This document shows positions 9,404-18,323 of a DNA stretch of 64,000 nucleotides, piece after piece; the first letter of the stretch is position 1; the number at the start of each line of letters is the position of its first letter. A program made the translations under genes and the position numbers. The DNA lies in assembly GCA_018971625.1 (NCBI GenBank), contig JAGXAJ010000003.1, positions 34,264-98,263 on the forward strand, given 5' to 3'. Source of the stretch: Pseudomonadota bacterium (lineage in GTDB: Bacteria; Pseudomonadota; Alphaproteobacteria; Rhizobiales; Xanthobacteraceae). The notes below the pieces were generated by a model, which was not told where the DNA came from, ran no database searches, and saw nothing but the letters and a program-made list of their open reading frames with translations.

Positions 9404-11002
9404 TTGTACGGGGTTCAGGTGGCCGATAAGACCAATTACGAGCGCAAAGCCGTTCATTTCAAGAGCGATTGGGATGTTGGCCCCGCGATCAACTACAGCA
9501 AGAGCGGACAGATCAAAGGCAAGGTTGCAGAGTGGCGCGACACAAAAACCATCGGCCTGACGCTGCGGATCACGCCTGACAAAGTGGTCTGGTACATCCG
9601 GCGGCGCGAGATTACCCTCCGTATCGGACTTGCTACCGAAATCGATCTAGACACCGCAAGGTACGTCGCCGAGCAGACGCATTTGGCCGCCGGACGGCGG
9701 CGCAATCTCCGCGAGTTTGTCGAAACGTTGGTGCGCCTGGCGACCAATACCAAATATAAAGACCCAAAGGGTCACGCCGAGGTCGCAGATCAGTTTGCGG
9801 ACGATACCTCTCTTCTCGCCTACCGAAAGCGCATTGGCGACACTGGCATCACCTGGACATGGAAGGCCTTGACCCAGTTCTTCCTCAACTATCAGCTTCT
9901 GAAACTCAAGCCGAAGTACCGCATGCAATATGAGCATTACCTGAGGCTGAAGGAATTTGCGCCGATCAACGAAAAGCTCGTCAGCGAAGTCAAGCTGCGC
10001 GACCTTGAGAGAGTACGCGACCAGATACATCTCAATCACGCGCCCTCCGCTGTTCACCGTGCCGTCACTCAATCCAAACGAATGCTCAGTTGGGCGTGGA
10101 AGTATCAGGCCACACAGTCCGGCTTGGACGAAGTCGAGTATGAGTGGTGGGAAAGATGGTCGTACGAATATAAGACGGGCGAGCGTACGCGTACTCCGTC
10201 CATTGAAGAAATCGCTCGCACGCTTGTTATCGCAGAACATTTTCGACACCTCGCCGATGGCGAGCATGACACTTATCCTGGGACGATTGGTGCATTGTGG
10301 GGCGTAGCGCTGACCGCGCAACGAACGGGCGCTTTTCTGCAACTGCGCCTCGACCGGCTTTTCGATGCGGCCAAAGCCTATCCCAAACTGCGAGGGTGGG
10401 CGATCGCCAATTGGACGCCAGACGAAATGAAGGGCGGCAAAGATGGCGGGCGCCCGCACTCGCTTCCTTTACCTCCAGAAGCTCTCAGAATTCTAAAAAA
10501 ATACCATGCGGAATCAGGTGGAAAGTCCGAGTGGATGTTTTCGGGGCGCGACATCGAAAAACATATCACTCAAGCAGCTTTAAACCTCCTCATGTATCGG
10601 CTTCAAGGCCGCGTCTACGATCACACGGTTCGGCAAAAGCCAAGCCGGAAAGGTAAGCCTGGGCCTAAACCAAAGCCAAAAAAGGAACGTCCAAACTTGT
10701 TCGCCAAATACAACATCGAACCGTGGACTTTGCATGATTGCCGAAGAACCTTGACGACGTTTCTCGATGATGAGCGGATGGGCGGCGCAGCCACTGCCAT
10801 TCTTGGCCACAAGACGCCTCACGACCGTGCGAGTGATCGCGAGAGAATGGCATCGGTCACAGAGCAGCATTATAACCAATCGCAGAAGATCGGACTCAAG
10901 GCGGAGGGTATGGCTCTCTGGGTCAAGGCTCTATTGGCCGCGTACGAGAAAGAGCGCCGCAAGCTCAGCCGAACGATGGAGCCGCGCCAACGCGCGGCGT
11001 AG
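9404..11002 (+). CDS. tyrosine-type site-specific recombinase (integrase)
   Basis: Full-length 532-aa integrase. The N-terminal DUF4102-like part has TKTIGLTLRITPDKVVWYI. The catalytic set is visible: Arg in LTAQRTGAFLQLRL, Lys in TPDEMKGGKDGGRPHSLPL, HxxR as LHDCRRTLTTF, the second His in AILGHK and the nucleophile in VTEQHYNQSQ. The first possible start is TTG at 9404; GTG at 9419 follows GGGG and may be the real one. It begins 134 bp from the tRNA-Gly 3' half, the classic integrase-next-to-att layout, so it probably mobilised an element in this locus. A Lys/Pro-rich insert (KGKPGPKPKPKKERP) precedes the HxxR box. Confidence 0.92.
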   Translation: MYGVQVADKTNYERKAVHFKSDWDVGPAINYSKSGQIKGKVAEWRDTKTIGLTLRITPDKVVWYIRRREITLRIGLATEIDLDTARYVAEQTHLAAGRRRNLREFVETLVRLATNTKYKDPKGHAEVADQFADDTSLLAYRKRIGDTGITWTWKALTQFFLNYQLLKLKPKYRMQYEHYLRLKEFAPINEKLVSEVKLRDLERVRDQIHLNHAPSAVHRAVTQSKRMLSWAWKYQATQSGLDEVEYEWWERWSYEYKTGERTRTPSIEEIARTLVIAEHFRHLADGEHDTYPGTIGALWGVALTAQRTGAFLQLRLDRLFDAAKAYPKLRGWAIANWTPDEMKGGKDGGRPHSLPLPPEALRILKKYHAESGGKSEWMFSGRDIEKHITQAALNLLMYRLQGRVYDHTVRQKPSRKGKPGPKPKPKKERPNLFAKYNIEPWTLHDCRRTLTTFLDDERMGGAATAILGHKTPHDRASDRERMASVTEQHYNQSQKIGLKAEGMALWVKALLAAYEKERRKLSRTMEPRQRAA

Positions 11003-11045
11003 GGCGACGCACACAATATCCGACCTACGGTTTAGGAACCCGTCA

Positions 11046-11423
11046 TCATGCTAATGTCGTCAATACGTTAGGTACGACGTCGATGTGAGGCTCGTTCCAG
11101 AACACGTCGAGGCCGGTTCCCTTGATCGACTTGGCCTTCAGCGCGCGAACCAAAGCACTTTCGTCTACGGTCGATCCGCGCGAGACGTTAATGAGGATGC
11201 CATCTGGCCCAAGCGCATCGAGCACGTCAGCGTTGATGATGCCTTTCGTGCTCTCGCCCCCTGCGAGCGTAACGATCAGAAATTCGGCTCGGCGGGCCAA
11301 TTCGACAAGATCGGGCACGAACTGGTGCGGAAGGTCGGCTCGCTCAAGGTCGCAGCCTGAGCGGACCAATTTGGCAGGACGTGCTGCCAAATTGAGGCTT
11401 GTGTGCACAGGACGATGGAACAC
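11046..11423 (-). pseudogene. D-2-hydroxyacid dehydrogenase fragment
   Basis: Internal piece of an NAD-dependent 2-hydroxyacid dehydrogenase (glyoxylate/hydroxypyruvate reductase type). It keeps ARRAEFLIVTLAGGESTKG, DGILINVSRGSTVDE with the substrate-binding Arg, and GLDVFWNEP with the Asp/Glu region. The N-terminal catalytic half and Rossmann GxGxxG are missing, and the frame stops right after VVPNVLTTLA, before the catalytic His. It lies just past the integrase and was probably cut by the insertion. Confidence 0.85.
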
Positions 11424-11523
11424 GTGGAAAAGCGCCGGCTCTTCCGATTGCGAATCCCAGCCCTGTGTTAGCAGGCCGAAACGATGAAGGGCCTAAAGGA
11501 TTCGCCTGGCAGGAGCCATCTAG

Positions 11524-11787
11524 ATGCTGATGATCAAAGAGCGAAGGCCTGCAATCCGGACGCTGCGCGGCTGGGCGATCAGCGTGCTACAGGAAGTGGG
11601 CGCCATCCGCGAATGCGAGGAGCACGGCTGGATGCAGGATTGTGGCGACCCGCACGCCCGCGAGCGGGCCTTCGACATCGTCCGTCAGGATCCGCCGCCC
11701 GGCGTATCTTCGGAGGAAGCGACTGCGGAGATCGGCGATGTGCTGGACTCGATCGGCGATACCTGTCCGGAGTGCCTGCCCGATTGA
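11524..11787 (+). CDS. conserved hypothetical protein, 87 aa
   Basis: Compact acidic protein (AIRTLRGWAISVLQEVGAI, ECEEHGWMQDCGDPHARERAF, IGDTCPECLPD). Three cysteines and a His are well placed for structural metal binding. I know similar small proteins from rhizobial genomes but no function. It begins one codon after the sequence TCTAG and converges with the DUF2905 gene. Confidence 0.7.
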   Translation: MLMIKERRPAIRTLRGWAISVLQEVGAIRECEEHGWMQDCGDPHARERAFDIVRQDPPPGVSSEEATAEIGDVLDSIGDTCPECLPD

Positions 11788-11796
11788 GGACGCGCC

Positions 11797-11997
11797 CTAT
11801 CGGTTCGCCAGCCACAGGATCACGCTTAGCACCACGGAGATGATGAGCGAGGTCGTCAGCGGAAGGTAGAAGGCAAAATTCGGCCGCTCGACGTAAATAT
11901 CGCCGGGTAACCGGCCAAGCCCGAACTTGCCAAGGACAGGCCAAAGCAGCCCGGTGGCGACCAGCACAAGTCCGAAGATGATGAGCGTGCGCGACAT
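11797..11997 (-). CDS. DUF2905 family membrane protein
   Basis: A 66-aa two-helix inner-membrane protein: helix 1 LIIFGLVLVATGLLWPVL, the family-typical loop GLGRLPGDIYVERPNFAFY, helix 2 LTTSLIISVVLSVILWLA. Length and the GRLPGDI loop match DUF2905 exactly. Biochemical role unknown. Confidence 0.88.
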   Translation of the reverse strand: MSRTLIIFGLVLVATGLLWPVLGKFGLGRLPGDIYVERPNFAFYLPLTTSLIISVVLSVILWLANR

Positions 11998-11999
11998 CT

Positions 12000-12290
12000 C
12001 GCACCTCCATCGGCCCTGCGGCCCTTATAGTGACATCGCGAGACTTCGCTGCGTCAGCACTGCGATTTTAGTCGCTTAACCACAAACAGGAGCTGCTTAC
12101 CTGAAGAACATCCCGGCACCTGCGGCGACGCAAGAAACGCCGGCGGCACGCGCGATTCACCGTCCGAAAAGGGCCAGCTTTTCCAGAAGAACAAGCAGCG
12201 CCAGCAAAGCGATCCAAAAGTACGTTCATAACCCGCCAAAAAACAATAGGCGCCATCATCACGTCATCGGTGCAGCGGACGGATTGCAGC
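12000..12290. other. intergenic, nothing recognised
   Basis: No frame with gene-like composition, RNA gene or IS end is visible between the DUF2905 start and the broken VOC gene. Confidence 0.4.
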
Positions 12291-12660
12291 TCACTGAGGT
12301 ACGGTCATGAGTTCGAGCACATGGCCATCAGGGTCGCGAAAATAGACGCCGCGGCCACCGTTCCAGTCATTGAGCTTGCCGTCCTCGAGGCTCCACGGTG
12401 CGCTGCCTTATGCGAGCTTCGCCTCGCGAATGCGGCCGAAGATGGCATCGAACTCGGCGTCACTGACGTGGAAGGCGTAGTGGTGGCTCTCGAACTCGTC
12501 CTCGTCGTCGAAAAGGAGCGTGAGCGTGTCGTTGATGCGTACCGCGGCGCGAAATGGCCGTCTTCGGATCGGGATGGACGCCAAAAATGCGCGCAAAAAA
12601 TTGCGCCGCTGCCTTCTTGTCGCGGGCAGGGACGATGGTTTGGTTGAGGGTGATGGTCAT
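12291..12660 (-). pseudogene. VOC (glyoxalase/dioxygenase-fold) protein, broken
   Basis: The pieces join into a 120-aa vicinal-oxygen-chelate protein: MTITLNQTIVPARDKKAAAQ, then after a frameshift near 12575 INDTLTLLFDDEDEFESHHY, then GRGVYFRDPDGHVLELMTV in the same second frame but behind an in-frame TAA at the position where relatives have Tyr (near 12408). One frameshift plus one nonsense change makes it inactive. Metal-ligand His and Glu positions are still readable. Confidence 0.8.
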
Positions 12661-12763
12661 CGGAAGACCTCTCGCTAACGACTGCCGCAGACTTATCGGC
12701 ATGCTTGAGACCAAAACCAGCAATGCTCCGATCAAGCGCAGATTTCTGCCTAACCTCAGGAGG

Positions 12764-12928
12764 TCAGCATCCTGCGCCTTCAACACGCCCTAAGCCGACT
12801 TCCGCTGCGACCTGGCCGCCGGCTTTTTTCGCCGCGGCCTCCTTGGGTTTCTTGCCCTCGATCGGCATCAGCATCTCCTTCTGACCGGCCGCCGCTTTGC
12901 GCGGCTTCTTGGCCGGCTTCTTCGGAGA
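12764..12928 (-). pseudogene. Ku C-terminal tail remnant
   Basis: Lys/Ala/Pro-rich tail (KKPAKKPRKAAAGQKEMLMP, IEGKKPKEAAAKKA) resembling the extended C-terminus of rhizobial DNA-end-binding Ku proteins. The core beta-barrel domain is absent. Composition alone could mislead, so the assignment is tentative. Confidence 0.45.
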
Positions 12929-13018
12929 CCATCCGGCAACGAAAACTGCGCGACTTCCAGCCCAATCTTGCCGAGCGCGTCGAACTCAACGAAGCCAAGT
13001 TGGATGAGGCTGAGGAGC

Positions 13019-13195
13019 CTAAGTTAGTTGCCGGGCATGAACCAAGCTGGCGGAAGGTTTTCCCGAATGGTCGTTGCTGCCAACGAACCGAGAATACGCG
13101 AACAAAGCAGCAAAGATAAGTATCAGTATGACGCCCACGACGACAGCGCCGCGGATGAGGTCGCGGGTACCTGCAGGCACGGAGTCTTCTGTCAT
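13019..13195 (-). CDS. single-span membrane protein, 58 aa
   Basis: Begins MTEDSVPAGTRDLIRG, followed by a clear membrane helix (AVVVGVILILIFAALFAYS) and a short polar tail. The start has AAAGGA upstream. No family recognised; the cytoplasmic acidic N-terminus and outside tail suggest a small N-in membrane protein. Confidence 0.5.
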   Translation of the reverse strand: MTEDSVPAGTRDLIRGAVVVGVILILIFAALFAYSRFVGSNDHSGKPSASLVHARQLT

Positions 13196-13539
13196 TATGC
13201 AATCCTTTCAGCGGTTTGTTGACCAATACCGGACGATACAATTCGGAAAGATCGGCCTGGTTCCGCAGACTAGCCCAGCTGCCCCATACGTCATCGCGTG
13301 GAGAGAACCTTTCGCGCGGAGCCGGCAAGCCAAAACAACGCACAGGCACGGTTACGTCGCGGCGGCAGGCCTTCCTTGCGGAGGCGTCGGGACCCAACCA
13401 ACCGCGTCAAGAAAACATGACACCGTCTCCGAACGGCGGCGGCCACTCTGCTCGGCGGGAAGCTGCTCGTTTCACTGCCGTGAATGAGATATTCGAACGC
13501 GTGGTATCGCTTCGATGCGGTTTGTCACATCGAAAGTCG

Positions 13540-13866
13540 TTAGGTATTTTCCGATTCCTCCCAGGCTCGTCGTAGATCGGCGACCGCTTGACGCCAGGCA
13601 TCGCCGTCTCGTCCGCCGAAGCGGCGGGCGTAGGCCGGATGAAAAGTGACGCGTAACGGGTAGCCCTCAAATTCGAGCTTGGCTTGGCGTGCCGCCTGAA
13701 TCGACCGCTGCTCGCCGAGCAGACGAGCCGCTGTGCTACCGATGCGCCACGATCACGCCTGGCTTGGCGCGCCGGATGTCGGCTAGCACTGCTGCACCAT
13801 AGCAGCCGACTTCTTCGATCGTCGGGCTACGATTGCGTGGCTTTCGGTCGCTGGAACGTGCAGTGG
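13540..13866 (-). pseudogene. uracil-DNA glycosylase superfamily, degraded
   Basis: The C-terminal half of a UDG-fold protein survives in two frames: RRAKPGVIVA, then after a one-base shift TAARLLGEQRSIQAARQAKL, EGYPLRVTFHPAYARRFGG (the conserved His-Pro motif) and DAWRQAVADLRRAWEE. Upstream sequence is broken by further shifts. Not expected to function. Confidence 0.6.
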
Positions 13867-13905
13867 GTTGAGCCACTTTAATCGAGCCGCTCGAACCTGC
13901 CGCCA

Positions 13906-14190
13906 TCAGGATTGCGAGAGATAGCGCGGCAACTCTCGCTCGAACTCAGGGAAGTAACGCGAGATCACCGCGATATCGAAATGCCGCAGGATCGATTCCT
14001 TGGGCTCGCGATCGAGCAGGAATCGGAACGCAGCCTCGATGCAATGCTCCGGCGTATGCGCGCCCATTGTCAGGCGTTGGCAAGCATCTCTTGCCAAAGT
14101 GACGTGATGGCGGGTTTCACCTTTTCCCGCACTGACGATGACCTCGAATTCGAGTGGATCGCGTTCGCTCCTTCGCTCGACCTTGATCAC
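13906..14190 (-). CDS. conserved hypothetical protein, 94 aa
   Basis: Begins with GTG at 14190, preceded by GGAG. It reads [20 protein letters not shown], then [32 protein letters not shown] and [18 protein letters not shown]. The start overlaps the stop of the slipin remnant as GTGA, so it is translationally coupled to it. No known domain; the regular, well-conserved sequence beside decayed neighbours suggests it is still under selection. Confidence 0.65.
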   Translation of the reverse strand: MIKVERRSERDPLEFEVIVSAGKGETRHHVTLARDACQRLTMGAHTPEHCIEAAFRFLLDREPKESILRHFDIAVISRYFPEFERELPRYLSQS

Positions 14191-14507
14191 GACGCGCTCC
14201 GAGGGCCAAGGTGGTCGAGTAGATTCACCGGGAGGGGAAAGACCACGGTCGAAGACTGATCGCCAGCGATGTCGTGCAACGCCGCGAAATAGCGCAACTG
14301 CATCGCCTGCGGCTCTTCGACCTTCACCATCTGCTGCACGATCGGAATAAGGATGATGAGACCTGGACCTTTCGCGCCCGTGAAACGGCCGAGCATGAAG
14401 ACGACGCCGCGCTCGTATTCCCGCAGGATACGAATGGCCGAGGCCAGAAATATAAATATGATGACGATGACCGCAATTGCCACGTAGGTTAGATAATCGA
14501 GAATCAT
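14187..14507 (-). pseudogene. slipin (stomatin/SPFH) with internal deletion
   Basis: The first part is a normal bacterial slipin: membrane helix [18 protein letters not shown], then [17 protein letters not shown] and [17 protein letters not shown]. The frame then jumps directly to the slipin C-terminus ([36 protein letters not shown]). About 150 residues, most of the SPFH domain and coiled coil, are missing. The frame is intact, so a 106-aa product may still be made. Confidence 0.8.
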
Positions 14508-14622
14508 GACACATCTCCCTTGCTGGTTAGCACTGGCCGGCGCCGTAACACCAGCGTCAGATCTACGATGTTGGCCACCTCGACCACATCGCCCGGCGTG
14601 AAGATGTCAACGCCACGCGCCT
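14504..14622 (-). pseudogene. NfeD-like C-terminal remnant
   Basis: Short stretch [20 protein letters not shown] followed by [16 protein letters not shown], ending at a stop that overlaps the slipin ATG (ATGA). NfeD genes usually precede slipin genes and end in a small OB-fold, so this is probably the end of the partner gene. The rest is interrupted by stops. Confidence 0.4.
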
Positions 14623-14623
14623 G

Positions 14624-14960
14624 TTAACGTTCGCCGTGCGTGAAGACGTACCCTTGGTTTTCGGACCAGTCGAGGACTTCGTCGAACGTCCAGAGGCTAA
14701 GATTGGAGCAACGGAGGGGCTCGGCGATCGTGTAGATCCGGCGGCGGCGGAATGCCGGCGGCTTTGCTGGAAGAGTTCGCTCTTCGGAACACCCACGGGC
14801 GTGAAGTACGGCCGGTCCAGATAGCGCTCGGGCCGAGCGGTCCATGCCGGAGCTTCGCCGAGCCCCATCGCTGTGAGAGGTGTTCTCCCGCAGCTCCCAG
14901 GAGGGGCGTTCAGTATCGGATTGGGCCCCAGATCTGGCTCGTCCTCGATCCAGACTCTTG
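14624..14960 (-). pseudogene. unrecognised frameshifted coding remnant
   Basis: Two minus-strand frames complement each other: ARPERYLDRPYFTPVGVPK in one, FRRRRIYTIAEPLRCSNLSL and WTFDEVLDWSENQGYVF in the other. This looks like one protein with a shift near 14760. I do not recognise the family. Confidence 0.35.
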
Positions 14961-15785
14961 ATGTGTTCTCGGGTCGGAAAAACCCCGCGGTGCAATTGAG
15001 CGACACCGACGAAAAGGAGCTGTACACCCGTCTGGCCGCGGCGACGACGACGCACAATCGACCTTCTGGAGCTGCCGGCGGACTCGGCTATCGCGGATTC
15101 CTGATATCGTCACATGATCCATCGTTGACCGCGGCGGGCAGCTGCGTGTTCATGAGGGCATCGTGGATCGCGGGATCAATCTCCCCAATGTCATCGATAG
15201 CACCGAAATCGAGCGGTTCTTGCTCAGCAAGATCCAGCCTCAGCTTGCTCAAGACGTGCATGACCATGTGCGCGATAGTCTGAGCAAGGTCGAACCGTTC
15301 GCGGCGGCCGCGGTACCGGCGCCTTGCCCGACGTGCCACGCGGCCGATGCGCCTGTCTACAATCCATCCATGTGGAACAATCCGACCGTGCAGCCCCACA
15401 ACAATTGCTACAACTACGCAAACGATCACATCACCAATACATTCGCGCAGCCAGGGAGAGCGCACGGCCACCAAACGTCGGTCATGGATTGCGCGCATGT
15501 AAAGCCGGCTGCGGTTGCAGACGGCCTGCGGGCGGTGCCAAACTTCACGGGAACGTTAGGCGCCGGGGCCGGATGGTACTTGCACTTGTGATCTGGCCTG
15601 GCACTGGACTACCATTGGTATAGACAGGACAAGAATGGTTGCTGGTCACACAAGCCAGGTCAAACGGCAGCCAGAAACGTGGACAATGCTGCCACACGAT
15701 CTCGGACCCGCGCGCCTGCAATCGCGGTCCTTATACTGTGTTTTGCAACTACATGGTCACAAAACGCGGTCTGTCGATCGCCTGA
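14951..15785 (+). pseudogene. DVFSGR-type hypothetical protein, several frameshifts
   Basis: Joined across at least four frame changes the product reads TLDVFSGRKNPAVQLSD, GGLGYRGFLI, INLPNVIDSTEIERFLLSKI, ACPTCH-like PAPCPTCHAADAP, HNNCYNYANDHITNTFAQPG, LGAGAGWYLALVIWPGT, YHWYRQDKNGCWSHKPGQT and DPRACNRGPYTVFCNYMV, then a stop. The N-terminal third is paralogous to the next gene. The Cys/Asn-rich C-terminal half suggests a secreted or surface protein. No named family. Confidence 0.6.
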
Positions 15786-15843
15786 GGTCGGCAAGGAGCC
15801 TTACGGGGTCTTGTCGATTGCAGAGGCTGACGCAGCGCGGCGG

Positions 15844-16191
15844 ATGGGCTCGACCATGACCCCGGTTCTCAAGATCGAAGTTGACGTGTTCTCCGGACGA
15901 CCTAACCCGGTACTGGAGCTGGGTGGCGGCGAAGCTCGGCACCTTCAACATCTGCTTGAGCAAAAGCGCCAGCCTCTGAACGACTTTGAAGCAGCCGATC
16001 AGCTTGGATTCAGAGGGTTCATCATTAGGCTGGAAGGCACTGGTCGCGAAGCTTACCGGGTGAATGGTGCGATCGTGCAGATCGATGGCAAAGCGTTCCT
16101 CGACCCGAATAGCGATACTCAGAACTTCATCCTTTCGATACTTCCAAAGGATACTAGAGCAATGCTGGTTCCTCTCCTGAATATTCACTGA
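15844..16191 (+). CDS. DVFSGRPNP-motif hypothetical protein, 115 aa
   Basis: Intact short relative of the preceding pseudogene: LKIEVDVFSGRPNPVLELGG, DQLGFRGFIIRLEG, VNGAIVQIDGKAFLDPNSDT and FILSILPKDTRAMLVPLL. It lacks the Cys-rich second half. The start is uncertain (ATG at 15844 or 15856), because the frame is open further upstream into the pseudogene. Tandem arrangement implies duplication. Confidence 0.6.
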   Translation: MGSTMTPVLKIEVDVFSGRPNPVLELGGGEARHLQHLLEQKRQPLNDFEAADQLGFRGFIIRLEGTGREAYRVNGAIVQIDGKAFLDPNSDTQNFILSILPKDTRAMLVPLLNIH

Positions 16192-16537
16192 GTCTTCGGC
16201 TATTCGGATTATCGTGTTGATCGAGGGACCAACTGACGTGTTTTCCGAACCGATGTGCCTGGGCCGCCCGGTCCCGACGGGCCGGGCCAGGAGCCCGGGT
16301 CGCCAGCGCTGGCCGAGCCTCTGCACCGCAATGCCATTGGAATGGCCTCCGGGATCCGGACGCAGGTCCGCGTGCCGGGCGGTATGTCATCGACGACGCT
16401 GCCGCCGAGCCGGCGCACCTTGAGAAGGCCGGTGATGGCTCTCTGCCTTGCTTCGAAGTCTCTCATCTGACGACCTGCGATCGTAGGGTATATCTGATCA
16501 ACAGTTTGAATCGCCATCGTGCAAGAAGCCAGAAGCA
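16192..16537. other. GC-rich stretch without a confident gene
   Basis: Contains a Gly/Pro-biased frame on the minus strand and the fragment MRDFEARQRAITGLLKVRRL on the same strand, which could be the end of a lost gene. Nothing can be named. Confidence 0.25.
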
Positions 16538-16570
16538 CCCAATTGTGCAACGAGCCATTGCACAATTGGG
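16538..16570. repeat. perfect 13-bp inverted repeat with 7-nt loop
   Basis: CCCAATTGTGCAA (16538-16550) and TTGCACAATTGGG (16558-16570) are exact reverse complements. It sits about 60 bp downstream of the PIN gene end on the minus strand. It could be a factor-binding palindrome or a terminator stem; it has no T-run on either side. Confidence 0.55.
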
Positions 16571-16630
16571 CCATGGGGATCTCGCGAGCCGCGCTGACGG
16601 CGGTGTGATGGGCGCGGCCGCTCCGGACGA

Positions 16631-17670
16631 TCAGCCGCGTTTCTTCGGCTCCAGCGCGGCTTGACCGAAGGTTGCTCTCAGGGAGGCCGGAGAGATCTCG
16701 AAACGACGCTCGATCCAGTGCGCGAAATCCGCGGGATGGACGACCATCAGTGTTTGCCCGTCGCGCCGGGTGTGGATCTGGCAGGATAGCTGGCGCTGCG
16801 TTCCATCCGACCTCCTCACGACCGACGTTGCAAGAGTTTCGCAATCCGCAGCGGCGAAGTCGGACAGATTGTCCGTGATCAGCACGTCGGCGCGCGCCGC
16901 GAAAGCTGTCGCGAGCATCCCGCCGTCCTCGGTATCGAGAAGGGACGGGTCGGGAGTCCCTTCGAACACAATGTACGGATCGAGCCGGCGCGGGCCGTAC
17001 TCATCATCGCGACGAGCGCCTGGGCGGCCGCATCCACTGCCACCGGGTCATAGCCCTTGCGCTGGAGCACGCCACGGAACGTATCGATCTTGAAGGATAC
17101 GGCTAATTGCACGGGAACGCCGTTCACGTGTCCTGTCGTGAGGTAACCGAGAATTCTTTGGCTGATCGTCGCCGTCCGTCCAGCGCGGTTCGCGTTATGA
17201 GCCGACATCAGGACGTTTACGTCGGCGACGACGGTGAGCACTTTGGCCTCTGGCGGGGCCTTGTCGGCAGACACCAGACCACCGGCGAGGAGACAATAAC
17301 CATCTCGTCGCATCTGCTGATCGATTTCGCCGGAAGTCGTCATTGCAGATGAAGCCTGCTCGTACTGCAGGCGTGCCAGCTCGAACAAGATGCGCCGGGA
17401 CAGTTCCTCGAAACGTGCGCCGGCCGTTTTGTCCTCCGACGCGATTTCGACAAGCCGATCCTGGAGGTCCTTCGGCATCAGCGTGAACACTCGGACGGCG
17501 TTCTCCATGACGTTGGCCACGGTCCTGTTTTCACGCGCCGAAATGATACGCAACCGCATCTCGGATGCGGGCGAAAGCGACGTCGACCTCGATTTGGACC
17601 TGCTGCTTCCATATTGCTTCCGCAAAAAAATCGCGTGGAAGCAGTCGCCGCCGGCAAATACAAAAAGCAT
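16631..17670 (-). pseudogene. RHH antitoxin-PIN toxin locus, toxin frameshifted
   Basis: The upstream part (17250-17640) resembles a ribbon-helix-helix antitoxin: STSLSPASEMRLRIISAREN, VMENAVRVFTLMPKDLQDRL, RFEELSRRILFELARLQYEQ. From the GTG near 17241 a PIN-domain RNase begins (LTVVADVNVLMSAHNANRAG, the first catalytic Asp in VVADVN). It is shifted by one base near 17000 and continues in a second frame as DPSLLDTEDGGMLATAFAAR and ADVLITDNLSDFAA with the later Asp residues. Toxin and antitoxin portions share one open frame without a stop between them, which is unusual and may itself reflect a lost or gained base. The toxin is probably dead. Confidence 0.7.
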
Positions 17671-17683
17671 ACAGATTGTTGAA

Positions 17684-17733
17684 TGGCGCGCCCGAAGAGA
17701 TTCGAACTCCTGACCCCCAGATTCGTAGTCTGG
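17684..17733 (-). other. tRNA-Arg(ACG) 3' part, probable attachment site
   Basis: On the minus strand: anticodon arm CCAGA-CTACGAA-TCTGG, variable loop, T-arm AGGAG-TTCGAAT-CTCTT and acceptor strand CGGGCGCGCCA. The 5' acceptor and D-arm (expected GCGCCCG...) are missing, so it is not a functional tRNA but resembles an att site left by integration. Confidence 0.65.
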
Positions 17734-17860
17734 GCGAGATCGTTGAAATTATTGACGTCCGTTACCGTAAGGAGGATGGCAACCCGCAAATGAGCAAAAC
17801 CTTGAGGCACACCGTACCTTGGCGGTTACCGGAAGCACACGGTGCACCGATCTTAGTAGA

Positions 17861-17915
17861 CCGCTCTCCCTTCACACGGGAGAGGTCCAAGGTTCGATCC
17901 CTTGTGCGCCTACCA
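17861..17915 (+). other. tRNA-Val(CAC) 3' part, probable attachment site
   Basis: On the plus strand: anticodon arm CTCCC-TTCACAC-GGGAG, T-arm CAAGG-TTCGATC-CCTTG, acceptor strand TGCGCCT, then ACCA. The matching 5' strand AGGCGCA is not present upstream, where only a damaged D-arm-like sequence is seen. Second tRNA 3' half within 130 bp, in the opposite orientation to the Arg one. Confidence 0.6.
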
Positions 17916-18131
17916 GAAATACAATAAAATCAATTACTTATTTGACTATCTCCCGTCGACTGTACCCCCCGGAAATCTCAGGGTACAGCCCGGGGCACAG
18001 ACGCCCGCTGATGCTAATTTGATCGCCCGCTGTCTGCTGTCGAGCCGCGCGAAAGAATGCCACCAGTGCAGTCGCTATTGAGTTTCGCGCCTTTTGTTGG
18101 AATAGGATTGCAACTCGCGGAGACAACCCCA

Positions 18132-18323
18132 ATGGTAGACATTCAAGAGATGCGTGCTACCGCCGCAAAGCTTAAAGGATGGGCTCGACAGATCAGGCAT
18201 GATGCCAGCATCACAAACTATCCGACCGCTCCGGAGGACGCTGGCCTTCTGGATCAGGCGGCCGATCAATTGGAAAAATCCGCCGCCGAAATCGACCGCC
18301 TTCGAGAGCTGATCTCGGGATGA
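18132..18323 (+). CDS. hypothetical protein, 63 aa
   Basis: Helical protein (MVDIQEMRATAAKLKGWARQ, LLDQAADQLEKSAAEIDRLR) with GGAG ten bases before the ATG. The C-terminal heptads (LDQAADQLEKSAAEIDRL) form a coiled coil. No known family. Confidence 0.6.
   Translation: MVDIQEMRATAAKLKGWARQIRHDASITNYPTAPEDAGLLDQAADQLEKSAAEIDRLRELISG

Noticed and set aside
17765..17927. 45-aa frame starting MSKTLRHTVPWRLPEAHGAP
   Set aside because: It has AAGGAGG upstream but continues through the tRNA-Val fragment, so the composition is not that of a gene.
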